Shown one piece after another: positions 12,001-18,400 of a DNA stretch of 64,000 nt (position 1 is the stretch's first letter; the number at the start of each line of letters is the position of its first letter). Source of the stretch: Actinoallomurus purpureus (lineage in GTDB: Bacteria > Actinomycetota > Actinomycetes > Streptosporangiales > Streptosporangiaceae); assembly GCF_024055795.1 (NCBI RefSeq), contig NZ_JAMXMY010000001.1, positions 930,001-994,000 of the forward strand, read 5' to 3'. The notes beneath the pieces were generated by a model, which worked only from the letters and a program-made list of their open reading frames with translations, searched no databases and was not told the DNA's origin. The translations under genes were made by a program, and so were the position numbers.

Positions 12001-15000
12001 GCTCCGGAATATCTTCATTCGCCTCATTCCAGTACGGCTTCGCATGACGAACATCATCGATATACTCCCGCACCGCACGGACGTCGGCCCGGCGCCCGTC
12101 CAAGGGCGGCAGGAACTGCGCAATGATCGGCTTATCGCCCGGCTCGGGAATCGCGCGCTCGAAACTGGTCTGCAGGAGATCCGCCATATGACCACGGACG
12201 CCCTCGACCGTCGGCTCGCCCCCCAGGACGTCACGAACCCGCTGCTTCACCGCCGCAGGCGCCTGATCGCCCAGAAGGGTCTGGAAGAAGCCGTCGGTCT
12301 TCGGCGGCCTCGTCGAGAAGCCGAAGTGCTCCAACGCGGCCAAGAAATACGGCCACATCAGACGGCTCACATGCGCGTCCAGCTCACTCTGCTCCTCAGA
12401 AGTGAGCACATCCACCGCACGCGAAGCCCGAGCCCGCAGCTGCTCCCGCTCCGCCCGGACGAACTCCTCCACCCGATTCAGATACGCCTGCGGATAGTCG
12501 AACCGGTAATCACCATCGATAAAGCCGGCGGCGCCATCCGTGCTCCCCCCGTGAGCCGTGGGGTGCGCCTCAGCACCGGCCGCGTGGGCGGATCCGCCGG
12601 CACCTGACGTGCTCGGCCCCGCGCTCGAAGCCGCGCTCGAAGCCGGCGCGCCGCCCCGCATCTTCTCCGGCGGGCGGCCGCGGGCGATCTGGTGAGCGAT
12701 GGCGTAGGCCCTCGCGGGCATGGTGGCGGGGTACGGCACATTCCACGCCTCCAGCGCCCCGACCGCCGCGGTGACGACATCCGCATGGACGGTGCCGCCG
12801 GTCCAGCCCAGCGTCTCCCGCTCCTTTTGCAGCGTGTGGTTGACCCAGGCCAACAGGTCGGCGGCGTTTGCGTTGGCGGCCGAAGCCCCGGTGGAGGACC
12901 CGGCCACCGCAGCCGGGACGGTACGTGCCTGCTGGGACCCCCCACCGGCCGACGATGTGACGTCCCCGAGTCGGTCGATCGTGCGCCAGAGGATCCGCAG
13001 TGCGGGCGAATCGTCCGGAATGGCCAGCTCGGTACGGTCGACCAGTTCCGCCAGCATCCCGGCGATGGGGCCGGCATGCTCGCGCGGATCATCGAGATAT
13101 CGATCGAGTCGTTCCAGGAGCTGGATGGAGATGCGTTCCGTGATGACGGGTTCGCCGGGAATATAGTGCAGTACCTGGTCCGCGGCCTGGATCTCATCGA
13201 GCGCGCGCAACGTGGCGCGCACTTCCCGATTCGCGGTCGTGCTCAGCCTCTCCGCCATTTGCTGCAGACGGGAGATCCTTGTTGGATCATTATGCGCCGA
13301 TTGCCGGAATGCGAGAGCCGACCGATAATTCCAATTAACCAGCGATGTCAGGGCACTGAAGACGACAGCTACATTCTCAATCGTGTCGGTACGCGCGTAG
13401 TGATGCCGTAGTTCCAGCAGCACCAATGGCGCATCCAGTCGACCCTGATCGGTGTCGAGCTCGGAGAAATGGGTGTCGACGCCAAGGGCTTTGTCCTGGT
13501 CGATTATCTGGCCCGGCTCCGGCAGCAGGGCATTGTCGAGATAGTCACCGAGGGTGGCATCGCTCTCATCGAGCAGATCACGCCGATCCCAGACGTCGTC
13601 GGCCAGCAGCGGCTTTTCGCCTCGCGCCGCGCGAAGCATGGCCGCCCGAATCTCCTCCGCGTCGTCACGCAGGAAGTTCTGGATCGAATCCGGCAGCGCC
13701 CGTCGCCATGCCGCCACGTCGGTGCGCAGGGCGATGGCGGTACGGTTCTTGATCAGTCCCGGTTCGTCGGGGCCTGGCGGAAGGAGCGCCGCGATCTGCG
13801 TGTACACCACGGCCAGGAAGAACCGGAGCATGGAGGTGTCACGGCCATCCAGCAGATCAATGGTGTGCGGCGAATATTCCGCGCCGAGGTACCGGGCGAC
13901 CATCTCACCGGCGAACCGGATGCCATCCGAGATCCGCCTCTTCGATATCGGCTGCGACTCGTGATTCCGGGCATACTTTAGAAAGGCCGTTCCATTCTCG
14001 AGAGCAACCCCGACAGTGTAATGCATAAAAAGGTAATCAGACTCATCCTCCCGTATGTCGGGGAAAAGGATTGCGTCTTCGGCATCGCTCGAGTAGATGA
14101 ACTCTTCTCCCGGAAATACCGCCTCAATAGGGGTCCCATCTTCAGATATGCCTCGCATCTGAGTCAGATAATAAGCGACACTAGCAAAGGCTCTCTGGGA
14201 ATTCGCCCTGTTGTCCTCTCCGGGCAACACGCCCATCGGGGAGGTGACGATCTCCAGGACCGGCCACCGGGTTCGCCGCTCCGACGCCAAGACCTTGCCG
14301 GCACTAATAAGGTTTTCCTCGTACCTGTAGAATGTGTCATCCGTTGCCCTATACGCGCTGTGCGTGTCAAGGACGATCTTGAACGTGCCGTCGCGCGCGG
14401 TGATCTCAAAGTTCTTCTTGTTCGCGCCGTCACGGAGGTAGACGACTGGCGGGGTTTCCATCTCGAAGCCGATCGCACCGCCCTCGCCGACTGGGAGCGG
14501 CATGCCGGCGATGTGGTAGGCAGCCCATCGCGCTCGCGCCCGTGGGTCGCCGGGCAGCCCCCTTTCTGCCTTCAGCTCCTGCAGAGCCGCCCGGACGTCA
14601 TCCTTGCCGACCTCCTTGCCCGACCGCCCGAGCTCGTCACGCAGCCACTTCTTGGTGTCCTCCACGAGAAACTCACTCGGCTCCACGCCTTCGCGTTCTG
14701 CGGCAGCGGAGACAACGTTGTCTTCCTCGTTGCCGAAAAGTGAGGACGCCGGCCGGGTCGCCGTGGCCTGGGGCGGTGCCTCGGCAGGAGTCCGCTCCGG
14801 CTCGTCCGGCATCGTGCCGTCACGATTGATGGTCAGGGCGCGGGCGTCACCGGTGAGGGCGGGCATCCCGCTCCCCGGCCGATCCGCGTCGTCCGGAACG
14901 GTGGTGACCCTCGATTCCTCGCTCGTGCCGCGGGGATCGAAGAACCGCACGCCCGCGGTGGTGCCGACGAGGGCGATGTGGGTACGGCCACCGTCGAGGG

Positions 15001-15472
15001 CGACGACGGTCACGCCCCCTTTCGGCACCTGGCCGATCAACGCGTTCCAGGAGGTCGCCTTCGGCCATCGGGTGAGCGGCAGGGTCAGGTACTCGGGGGC
15101 TTCGCCGGATCCGATCGCCGTCTCACCGGCGAGCCCGACCAGCTTCTCGACGAGGCTCCAGACCACCTTGTCGTCCGGCGCCTTCCCGCCGGACCCCGCG
15201 GCCGACACGACCTTGTCGACCAGCTGACGGAGTCGAGCGGGCGACAGCCCGTCCAGAACAGAGCCCTTGCCGAACCACTGGGTCGCGCCGGGAAGCGTGG
15301 CGGTCGACGAGGACCCGTCGCCCCCGGAAACCGTCAGACGCGGCGGTTCTCCCGCCGCCGCGCCCTGACCCTGCGTGTAATGCGATGCGGACGAGGCCTC
15401 GACGAGCATGACCTGCACGCAGGAGGCGTCTTCCGCCGTCCCGCTATGGCTCGACTTCCGCCAGCCCGGCAT
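1..15472 (-). CDS. Giant T7SS-linked protein, 3' end outside window (at least 5157 residues)
   Basis: One frame stays open from an ATG at 15472 to the left edge; no stop falls in it over 15.4 kb. The ATG follows the eccC stop after 2 bp, so the two are probably one operon and this is a likely T7SS substrate or surface protein. Visible order: a DUF397-like start (W4-R-K-S-S..C-V-Q-V); a possible papain-fold remnant at about 130-180 (H-x-A-L-V then F-F-D-P); a helical region with about eight degenerate 110-130-residue repeats (about 1300-2400); a segment resembling the 'lonely Cys' module of giant Streptomyces proteins (about 2590-2700) but without its Cys; a long beta-rich region (about 2750-4320); helical stretches; and a Pro-Ala-Glu linker near 4820. 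No classical signal peptide is seen. The C-terminus, where a toxin or effector domain might sit, is off-window. Function unknown. Confidence 0.85.
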   Translation of the reverse strand, partial: MPGWRKSSHSGTAEDASCVQVMLVEASSASHYTQGQGAAAGEPPRLTVSGGDGSSSTATLPGATQWFGKGSVLDGLSPARLRQLVDKVVSAAGSGGKAPDDKVVWSLVEKLVGLAGETAIGSGEAPEYLTLPLTRWPKATSWNALIGQVPKGGVTVVALDGGRTHIALVGTTAGVRFFDPRGTSEESRVTTVPDDADRPGSGMPALTGDARALTINRDGTMPDEPERTPAEAPPQATATRPASSLFGNEEDNVVSAAAEREGVEPSEFLVEDTKKWLRDELGRSGKEVGKDDVRAALQELKAERGLPGDPRARARWAAYHIAGMPLPVGEGGAIGFEMETPPVVYLRDGANKKNFEITARDGTFKIVLDTHSAYRATDDTFYRYEENLISAGKVLASERRTRWPVLEIVTSPMGVLPGEDNRANSQRAFASVAYYLTQMRGISEDGTPIEAVFPGEEFIYSSDAEDAILFPDIREDESDYLFMHYTVGVALENGTAFLKYARNHESQPISKRRISDGIRFAGEMVARYLGAEYSPHTIDLLDGRDTSMLRFFLAVVYTQIAALLPPGPDEPGLIKNRTAIALRTDVAAWRRALPDSIQNFLRDDAEEIRAAMLRAARGEKPLLADDVWDRRDLLDESDATLGDYLDNALLPEPGQIIDQDKALGVDTHFSELDTDQGRLDAPLVLLELRHHYARTDTIENVAVVFSALTSLVNWNYRSALAFRQSAHNDPTRISRLQQMAERLSTTANREVRATLRALDEIQAADQVLHYIPGEPVITERISIQLLERLDRYLDDPREHAGPIAGMLAELVDRTELAIPDDSPALRILWRTIDRLGDVTSSAGGGSQQARTVPAAVAGSSTGASAANANAADLLAWVNHTLQKERETLGWTGGTVHADVVTAAVGALEAWNVPYPATMPARAYAIAHQIARGRPPEKMRGGAPASSAASSAGPSTSGAGGSAHAAGAEAHPTAHGGSTDGAAGFIDGDYRFDYPQAYLNRVEEFVRAEREQLRARASRAVDVLTSEEQSELDAHVSRLMWPYFLAALEHFGFSTRPPKTDGFFQTLLGDQAPAAVKQRVRDVLGGEPTVEGVRGHMADLLQTSFERAIPEPGDKPIIAQFLPPLDGRRADVRAVREYIDDVRHAKPYWNEANEDIPELFSVIFGVPIDVWQVRSRYPAGWSGHDADVVPLVVIGDDGHYFDEGRRYYVAGTLAGREATLLPPYVLEPPPEYPDAVPAELVLAVAERFDVTESQALRLLRYSWFDPARFEAVRNSLRPVDAGQLAELVELIGRVPDDLEEIAARIAPMTAQDVYEASRAFQIDPRHLVLFDEELREIYSPSGTRRHGDRLANVRALARRYAPADQMADFVTVATQAGLPAANLRRALEDQAQLDQTQTRYTVSDLRRMQPEDVFLWVDEILQLHFESVRRSPAERASEIVHRQMPGRLRALPESAHGDPPPLGKVEVTWFDGVVEQVTEVLSLPAGDYDARERWATNRARRLVGLRERPPVSEAEIQEVARELPPMTEDKASRVASALHIDPRDLWVFGDRLAKVDGAAEKGDERRIVSRLRVWGPEGRYKSKEFPEIVSLAVRAALTAEDLSALLVTAFHDERLRLSDLTQMQQNELEHLRDGTLARLREVAAGFPHMPVHDVAWIHAHIGIEPENLRIFARDVREIYAYAAADGDPARDLLKRAFKDDFPLNLRDFVTVAVRAQLNADDLFTLLDSSNVQRSSRLQQLRDMAPPDLHELVSGWRSTVASLKPMTADDVLRVVRDSGVPLDHIGVFGQELRAIWSQERNGDFDPVRATVIMLAHYLDAVSWFSGDFIQFAELAADADASAEEYRAVLIAGRPGRSPRDDLSALRRAAERLAPISLTDVAWVSERTGIDLRHLDVFAYELTKRFAGGLTPDAAQAESVIAEYASDGDAAEFAEIAAGLGIDADLMRGLVEVTAALEGWDLWDLRGVVTYDLLDFALDLQGFKSVADHAGVETEELLAVLASYTVADQRGPTLVDLRGMADAGEVVRAELSRLGRVAASLGQMSVGDLAWVISISGVALNHIRVFEPELHTISVKRAAAAEDGFDWRDAVQRVFDDYSEARESLGEIRNFSAMAANLGVTAPDLRAVLTSFDVAERQTPTLVELRGMPDAREVVRAELSRLGRVAASLGQMSVSDLARMISESRVELDHIGMFGPDLRAVYSRAREGGLDPVPEARRIFEEYRENDSIFGGDLGTFAATAWMAGATAKEFRTVSISLTRPHLPPIEEEGTEDGDVRRLRDELSALRAAARSLGMSLIDMGRLSERTGVRPLDLVVFGDGLREIHARGLGPEDAPAEAASLVAAYTSAEEAPVFAEVAARAAIDAELMRLAVQGARMELEDLRGKDRPALLEFAFEGAKQIVEAVREDGDALWNYEDLLSAAGQAIAWHQRLPSVDKTAVQPELQDGVLYAVAERLYSTFRGTGDKDRAHAAARKLSEELADWLDIPRRTGGMPPGGSRPPVDPREIGGGGGPSSAVAPDEGSAKPVQEKKVRWADQEARERDPEVVDTVTGDLDELYRTGAIPGEAEERPQVEDITNLQKAIRVGVGGSASRPVAIWLPGASDDAPSFDSDETWNRLDPPEQSVIVFGSVRDGKVVDGDREVSEDVLAEAIKLKAPDQALILWMPNADVLAGSLAKRLGVPVVATPYDVRFDRETGILRPARPAGADRAQRTTDDWFRLYLPDLPEGKAIYPELPVVSRPDAAAGPPPSPEDAAAPAEATSIATPAPDPVMLSIGIPRVGLPHLHELIRDLRDAVRKTGKEVPRDEDVWTGLPHRLLSNYPYLLAGPEGAGDSGLLVQLGQVELLVSLTPGERYSVADTTGSSTTPPTVGNDGVNATYLTGTHNDTHSGTTSATRASATVKVAVPPLPINLGMTASGVANRSDRSGTHAIDAEGGHVEDNRVDATLVSLSANWSFKVRADKSQKWADIQSHPVQNESSERLLLWIPEHYLREAPKQVTATGDGVKTDRLPATYFASGLTNLPELFDRIVAQLQEQGVELAVGSVIREELMQKLWNLNAHLDRAVNDKEHGYRFDLHEWSKWPGIGTRRGRPVAVVEVHAERLESSSLRTGATSDKAHLENVRTGIDGMSGSHTLGHNSGLTGFLDFNLPIPLPEDLKLGPSVSLSETWSNTDGISAGRTGLWVVVPRFTGQTTAYEARFSYKAVTKVRGGLRDRPDLLETKEAVEGRALLRLPEPEAFEHGFPVDKEALKVPPGEQETVKYEPELVRGTGRREGDPEDKTPPPQLAAGRGVGMGLVTVPESTIKEIGDRLVPLLREREFLPPDGPDEFAGRSWWEHGNDLDSQLDNLLLLEKMISQRGFDAFYDQIHQDGMVFTLRRRRGFAGMDLDVDSAKVTVRARPTDGAEPKFLGTTDQFHTVNLAMGMDTAGQSTGGNRRVGIGFKWKAFLQWFRNGLMGLELQRTVGATEAINFLSNRPELLEYPGVVDEWNLTSDYEVTVEFQHSGLQGDIRPGRRDPEPIQVTGQTALARLLPLGTETEPGPTSDGPTPTSVLDQAVPYFADFTDMRAAAGAAFKGLIGPAGTEDQRLDSVGGTIELRAHLKEILNREFTTDQFFEPGFWRDTLAALDISGTMGESTFVDATKDQFVLGLIKLWLGQASTTDSSSSGFTFDAANLAFGESAGPASLTGGLDISRHWGWNRSRTQTSTGGTELIQLDFNRAYLYRTTMDLTAIGRRIKKSKLQDVKLMPRSEKYAKRQVSDRLMMYLLSEPEALTQYADGVLPVSDAQLDDALGRWAKTYEPQAADGESLTLSGDVVAKILIRWAGERRRRPESVDEPGTDLRRLAEKLAALHTAGALPVVDSGTRQKFNATFELDLEDRASAFRAMELPEYLTRADREKRLLGHHGVRDLTYDNGKSTVRIVKEQIDKVAPGLLAADPEVWDGKGRMIGRLQGGIDSIEAVLARGRDQGLLEDALSPNGQKFYLVNPTGWFLTDVVEVELSYVLTSDPEVHDFKSKTGNENYGHGYEQASKTRSRDSTQTLTFPSLSIGRAGGADDNPADPPPTGSGAADIKLSGGNHRSINRAEQATVEQTIYDWSGHYQVRFRHTLTVSVRRLKMSGRPLNNRLMNWFDRWTHHSAAETVSHAGTLELEIPRAISEAGQMRGPHPVRDFVPLPELPGNAYLLGTLLDDLLPEGMKLLDELFDRKADDVTRSNLSLPTRLSRTHLRNHLQKAIRGERYKVGENLFVPGHSSDRATVWLAGDLFDLEVIAQIDKGTGIGRYVKHQSGTTAGASSDHWRMSAEASGSVSGTTHPHTPPNTLEGSTSQSHTTSAGEGAAGTENYRREQHGKEQGPVFMVRLRGQFRLEAEKYRYHFWNPRNKRTHQGTYRSDPVTGDVYAMLGQAQVEELRKQRDERAQTAAKERPAAWPKQDGTSFELAPLLVEAARRNRGAARAYQDVARRIREQTERPRLGGRSVVLTYDAAASADDAFRAVVPWAVRTMTADLAQARQFDPTIETPRTLATYQRYQDMLPKMPGTLTSVAEVTTAIINEVHRVHALHPDNAQSALAELPPEVGVLALDPVFLARDIAHELDGYVRLDILGPDGKKTQRWAGPDGRVHAFDPVIEEAREREGVPLTFDADEAEKVGLLPEHLRPDVDLFGIEARDLGRIYRTSWDRRQTFDQALQEEIDGRRARLASSHPALPDLLARAVAAEKFLSDAERELEQIRRDIDEQIGRLLDRGADAANQSSEEEYRRLEDLWNTKFDPARDPATAGNHKNRAAGLAGDLRAAAVSHDEEVAQWNEQTVRSAARDLAAVEQFITIFSPPPGTPAGTPAETPAEAQAEASAEAPAEAPAETASPDDATADEPRPMPPQSDAAVVTSIGDQPGVTGPVASPGTESPGAVRADAAQSLPGASTPSVPWYVRQGGFGDGGVSSMAAVTRKSVAGGLNVRVDEWLKDVTKGMRKATATKVRTQIIALLGEEDPRNWERLLFHGALIVADEPLRPDLPAVRVKLTFSAEELEYAPPIAGPDEPGYQTYFSKYGDTSYSEGESRRLQTAVGGRVEPLLFVSAALNAGVSHVSPSVKIGVEREYSSGRSIAMEVQAGNRVIANATHAFTSRIRVAATVDRQAKKDLVLPGRARLAFPTVYSSSAETSAAEE
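911..1002 (-). repeat. 12-bp tandem repeat encoding a Pro-Ala-Glu linker
   Basis: Degenerate 12-bp units of the form gcctccgccggt or gcctcggccggc repeat in frame and encode tetrapeptides such as TPAE, ASAE and APAE. The stretch is a low-complexity linker in the giant protein, between a helical segment and a following domain. Confidence 0.7.
8954..9064 (-). repeat. 111-bp direct repeat, copy A (partner at 9338-9448)
   Basis: Positions 8954-9064 and 9338-9448 align without gaps with 7 differences by eye. The period is 384 bp, exactly 128 codons. The copies encode the junction between adjacent repeat units, including the shared motif ASLGQMSV. They mark the most recent duplication in the array. 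Confidence 0.85.
9338..9448 (-). repeat. 111-bp direct repeat, copy B (partner at 8954-9064)
   Basis: Second copy of the near-identical segment, 384 bp from copy A and in the same reading frame. Confidence 0.85.
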
Positions 15473-15474
15473 GC

Positions 15475-18400
15475 TCACTCGTCCTCGTCCAGCACCGTCT
15501 GGACCACCTGCGTCGGTGTTCCGCGGCGTACGAGAGCGCCTCGTCCCGGCGGGCGCTCCACAGCGCGCTGGTCTCCGAGCAGCACGCCCTCCCGGTGGTC
15601 GCCGGACAGCACCAGGCCCGGCGCGCCGAGCTCGCGCAACCTGTTGATCAGCGGATCGGACATCAGCGCGCGGGAGCTGCCGCCGACACGCCGCGCCAGC
15701 ACCACGTGGAATCCGAGCTCACGGGCCTGGGTGAGGTAGTCGGCCAGCGGTGCCAGCGGCCCTCGCGACGTGGTGCCGGTGACCAGGTCGTAGTCGTCGA
15801 CGACCAGGTAGAGCTCGGGCCCGGTCCACCAGTTGCGTGCCCGCAGGTCCTGCGCGGAGATGTCCGGTGGCGGCAGCCGTTCCTTGAGCTTTTCCACCAG
15901 CTGGTCCACATAGGCGGTCGCGTATTCGACGTCACCGGCCTGTCCCCCGATGTAGGTATCGGGTATCGCGCCAAGGAGGCTGCGCCGGTAATCCACCACG
16001 ATGAACCGCACGTCGTTGGCGGACTGCCGCTCCACGAGGCCACGCGTCCACGCGCGCAGGAAGGAAGTCTTGCCGGCCCCGGAGTCGCCGAAAACGAGGA
16101 AGTGGGGCTCGTCGCCGCGCAGGTCGAGCCCGACCGGCGCGAGGTCCAGCTCACGCACCCCGATCAGCACCTCGCTGGGCGCGGGCTCGTGCACCGGGTC
16201 CGCACTGTTCGCCGCGGCCCTGGCGGCCGCCTGCAGGTCCGCCACCGACACCTGCTTCGGCAGCGTCCGCAGTCGCGGAGCGCGTTCGCCCGGCCAGGCC
16301 AACGCGATGTCGGTCACCACCGCTTCCTGCGCCTTGTTGAGGTCGTCGGTGGTCGGGGCACCGTCCATCCGCGGCAGCGCCGCTTGGAAAAGGAGACCGG
16401 GCGGAGCGATACCACGGCCAGGTGCGACCGTGCGCAGCAGCTTGGCGACCTGCCGGTTGGTCTCGGACTCCGCGGGTTCGTTCAGCCGCAGCTCGATGCG
16501 TCCGCGGATGTTGTCGCGCAGGTTGGACCGGATCTCCTGCCAGCGGTTGGCGGTGACGATGAGGTGGACGCCGACGCCCAGGCCACGCGCGGCGACGTCC
16601 GTCACGAGCGCGTCGAAGTTCTCGTCCGCGACTCGTACGGCGGCCCAGTTGTCGATCACTAGGACGACGTCGGCGGCACCCGTCCCGGCGGGCAGGCGGT
16701 CCTCGTCGCGCAGCCGGCGGAAGTCGCTCATCGAGGAGATGCCGAGCTGCTCGAACAGTCGCTCCCGCGCTCCGACGAGCTGGTGCACCTCCGAGAGCGC
16801 GCGGCGGGTGCGCTCCTCATCGTGGCGTCCGGCGACACCGCGGACGTGCGGTGCGTCCCGCAGGCTCGCCAGTGATCCGCCGCCGTGGTCGACGCAGTAG
16901 AACTGCAGTTCCTCTGGGGTATGGGTGAGCATCGCGGAGATCAGGGCGGTGCGCAGCACGGTGCTCTTGCCGGTCTGCGGAGCGCCGGCGAGCGCCAGGT
17001 GGCCATGAACGCCCCCCAGCTCCAGGACGAGCGGGTACTGGGTCTGCTGGGCCGGCAGGTCGACGACGCCGATGGGGAAGCTCAGCTGTCCCTGCGGCCA
17101 GCTGATGGCCTGAAGTCCACGGTCGGGGGTGTCTACGTCGACGATGCCGAGCACGGCGTCGAGCGTGATGTGCTCCGGAAGCGTCGGCAGCCACACCTGG
17201 TGCACCGGTGAGCCGTACCGGCGGATCTGCGCGACCACGACCTGCATCTCGGTGCGCTCCCCTACCGCCGCACGTGGGGAGATCGTGGGCGCGTCCGCGG
17301 CGGACTCATCCCGACCCTGGTGGGGCGTGCGGAACGTGAACGGGACCGGCGGAAGTTGGGGGGTGGCGCTCAGCTCCTCCTCGGACGGATCGTGGTACGG
17401 GGCGGACACATGTGCGACCCGGAAGCGTTCGTAGACGGACTCGTCGACCTTCAGGTACGCCGACCCGGGAATGCTCGGCAGCCGGTAGGCGTCGGTCGTG
17501 CCGATGACCGCCCGGCTCTCAGCGGCGCTGAACGTACGCAGGCAGATCCGGTACGACAGGTGCGACTCCAGACCCCGAAGCCGCCCCTCCTCCAGCCGCT
17601 GCGTGGCCAGCAGCAGATGCATGCCCAGGCTTCGCCCCACCCGGCCGATCTGCACGAACAACTCGATGAAGTCCGGCCGCTGCGACAACAGCTCACCGAA
17701 CTCATCCACCACGATCAGCAGGTACGGCAACGGCTCCAGCGGCTTGCCGTTCACATCGGTCCCACCCGCCGCCTGCCGCAGCTGATAGTCGCGCAGCGAA
17801 TCCACGTTCCCCGCGTCGCGCAGCATGCGCTCGCGGCGCTGCTGCTCCCCGTGCAGCGCGGCCCGTACCCGGTCGACCAGCGCCAGGTCGTCGGCGAGGT
17901 TGGTGATCAGACCCGCCACGTGCGGCAGCTCGGTGACACCCGCGAACGTCGCACCACCCTTGAAGTCCACCAGCACGAAGCTCAGCAGCTCCGGCGAATG
18001 CTGCATCGTCAGCCCGGTCACCAACGTGCGCAGCAACTCGCTCTTGCCCGACCCGGTCGCACCCACCACCAGGCCGTGCGGCCCGATACCGCCCTGAGCG
18101 GACTCTTTCAAGTCCAGCATCAGGTCCTCGCCCTCGCCGGTCACGCCGATCGGTATCCGCAACAGCGCGTCATCGTCCGGCGCGCGCCAGCGCGTCCGCG
18201 GGTCGAACGTCGCCAGGTCCGGCACTCCGAGCATGTCGGGAAGCGAGATGGTCCGCGACAGCACCTCTTCCCGCTCGCCCGACAGGCGCAGCGGGGCGAG
18301 GTAGCGGGCGATCTGCTCACACAGCACCGGGTCCCCCCGGTCCGCCACGGCGTCCTCGACCGCGCTGTGCAACGCCGGAGAACGGCTGGTCAGTTCGAGA

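Noticed and set aside
1154-12607. Very long plus-strand ORFs (for example 4820-7387 and 10280-12607)
   Set aside because: They lie antisense to the giant minus-strand gene, are low-complexity in Arg, Val and Gly, and lack ribosome sites or families. They are mirror frames of GC-rich coding DNA.
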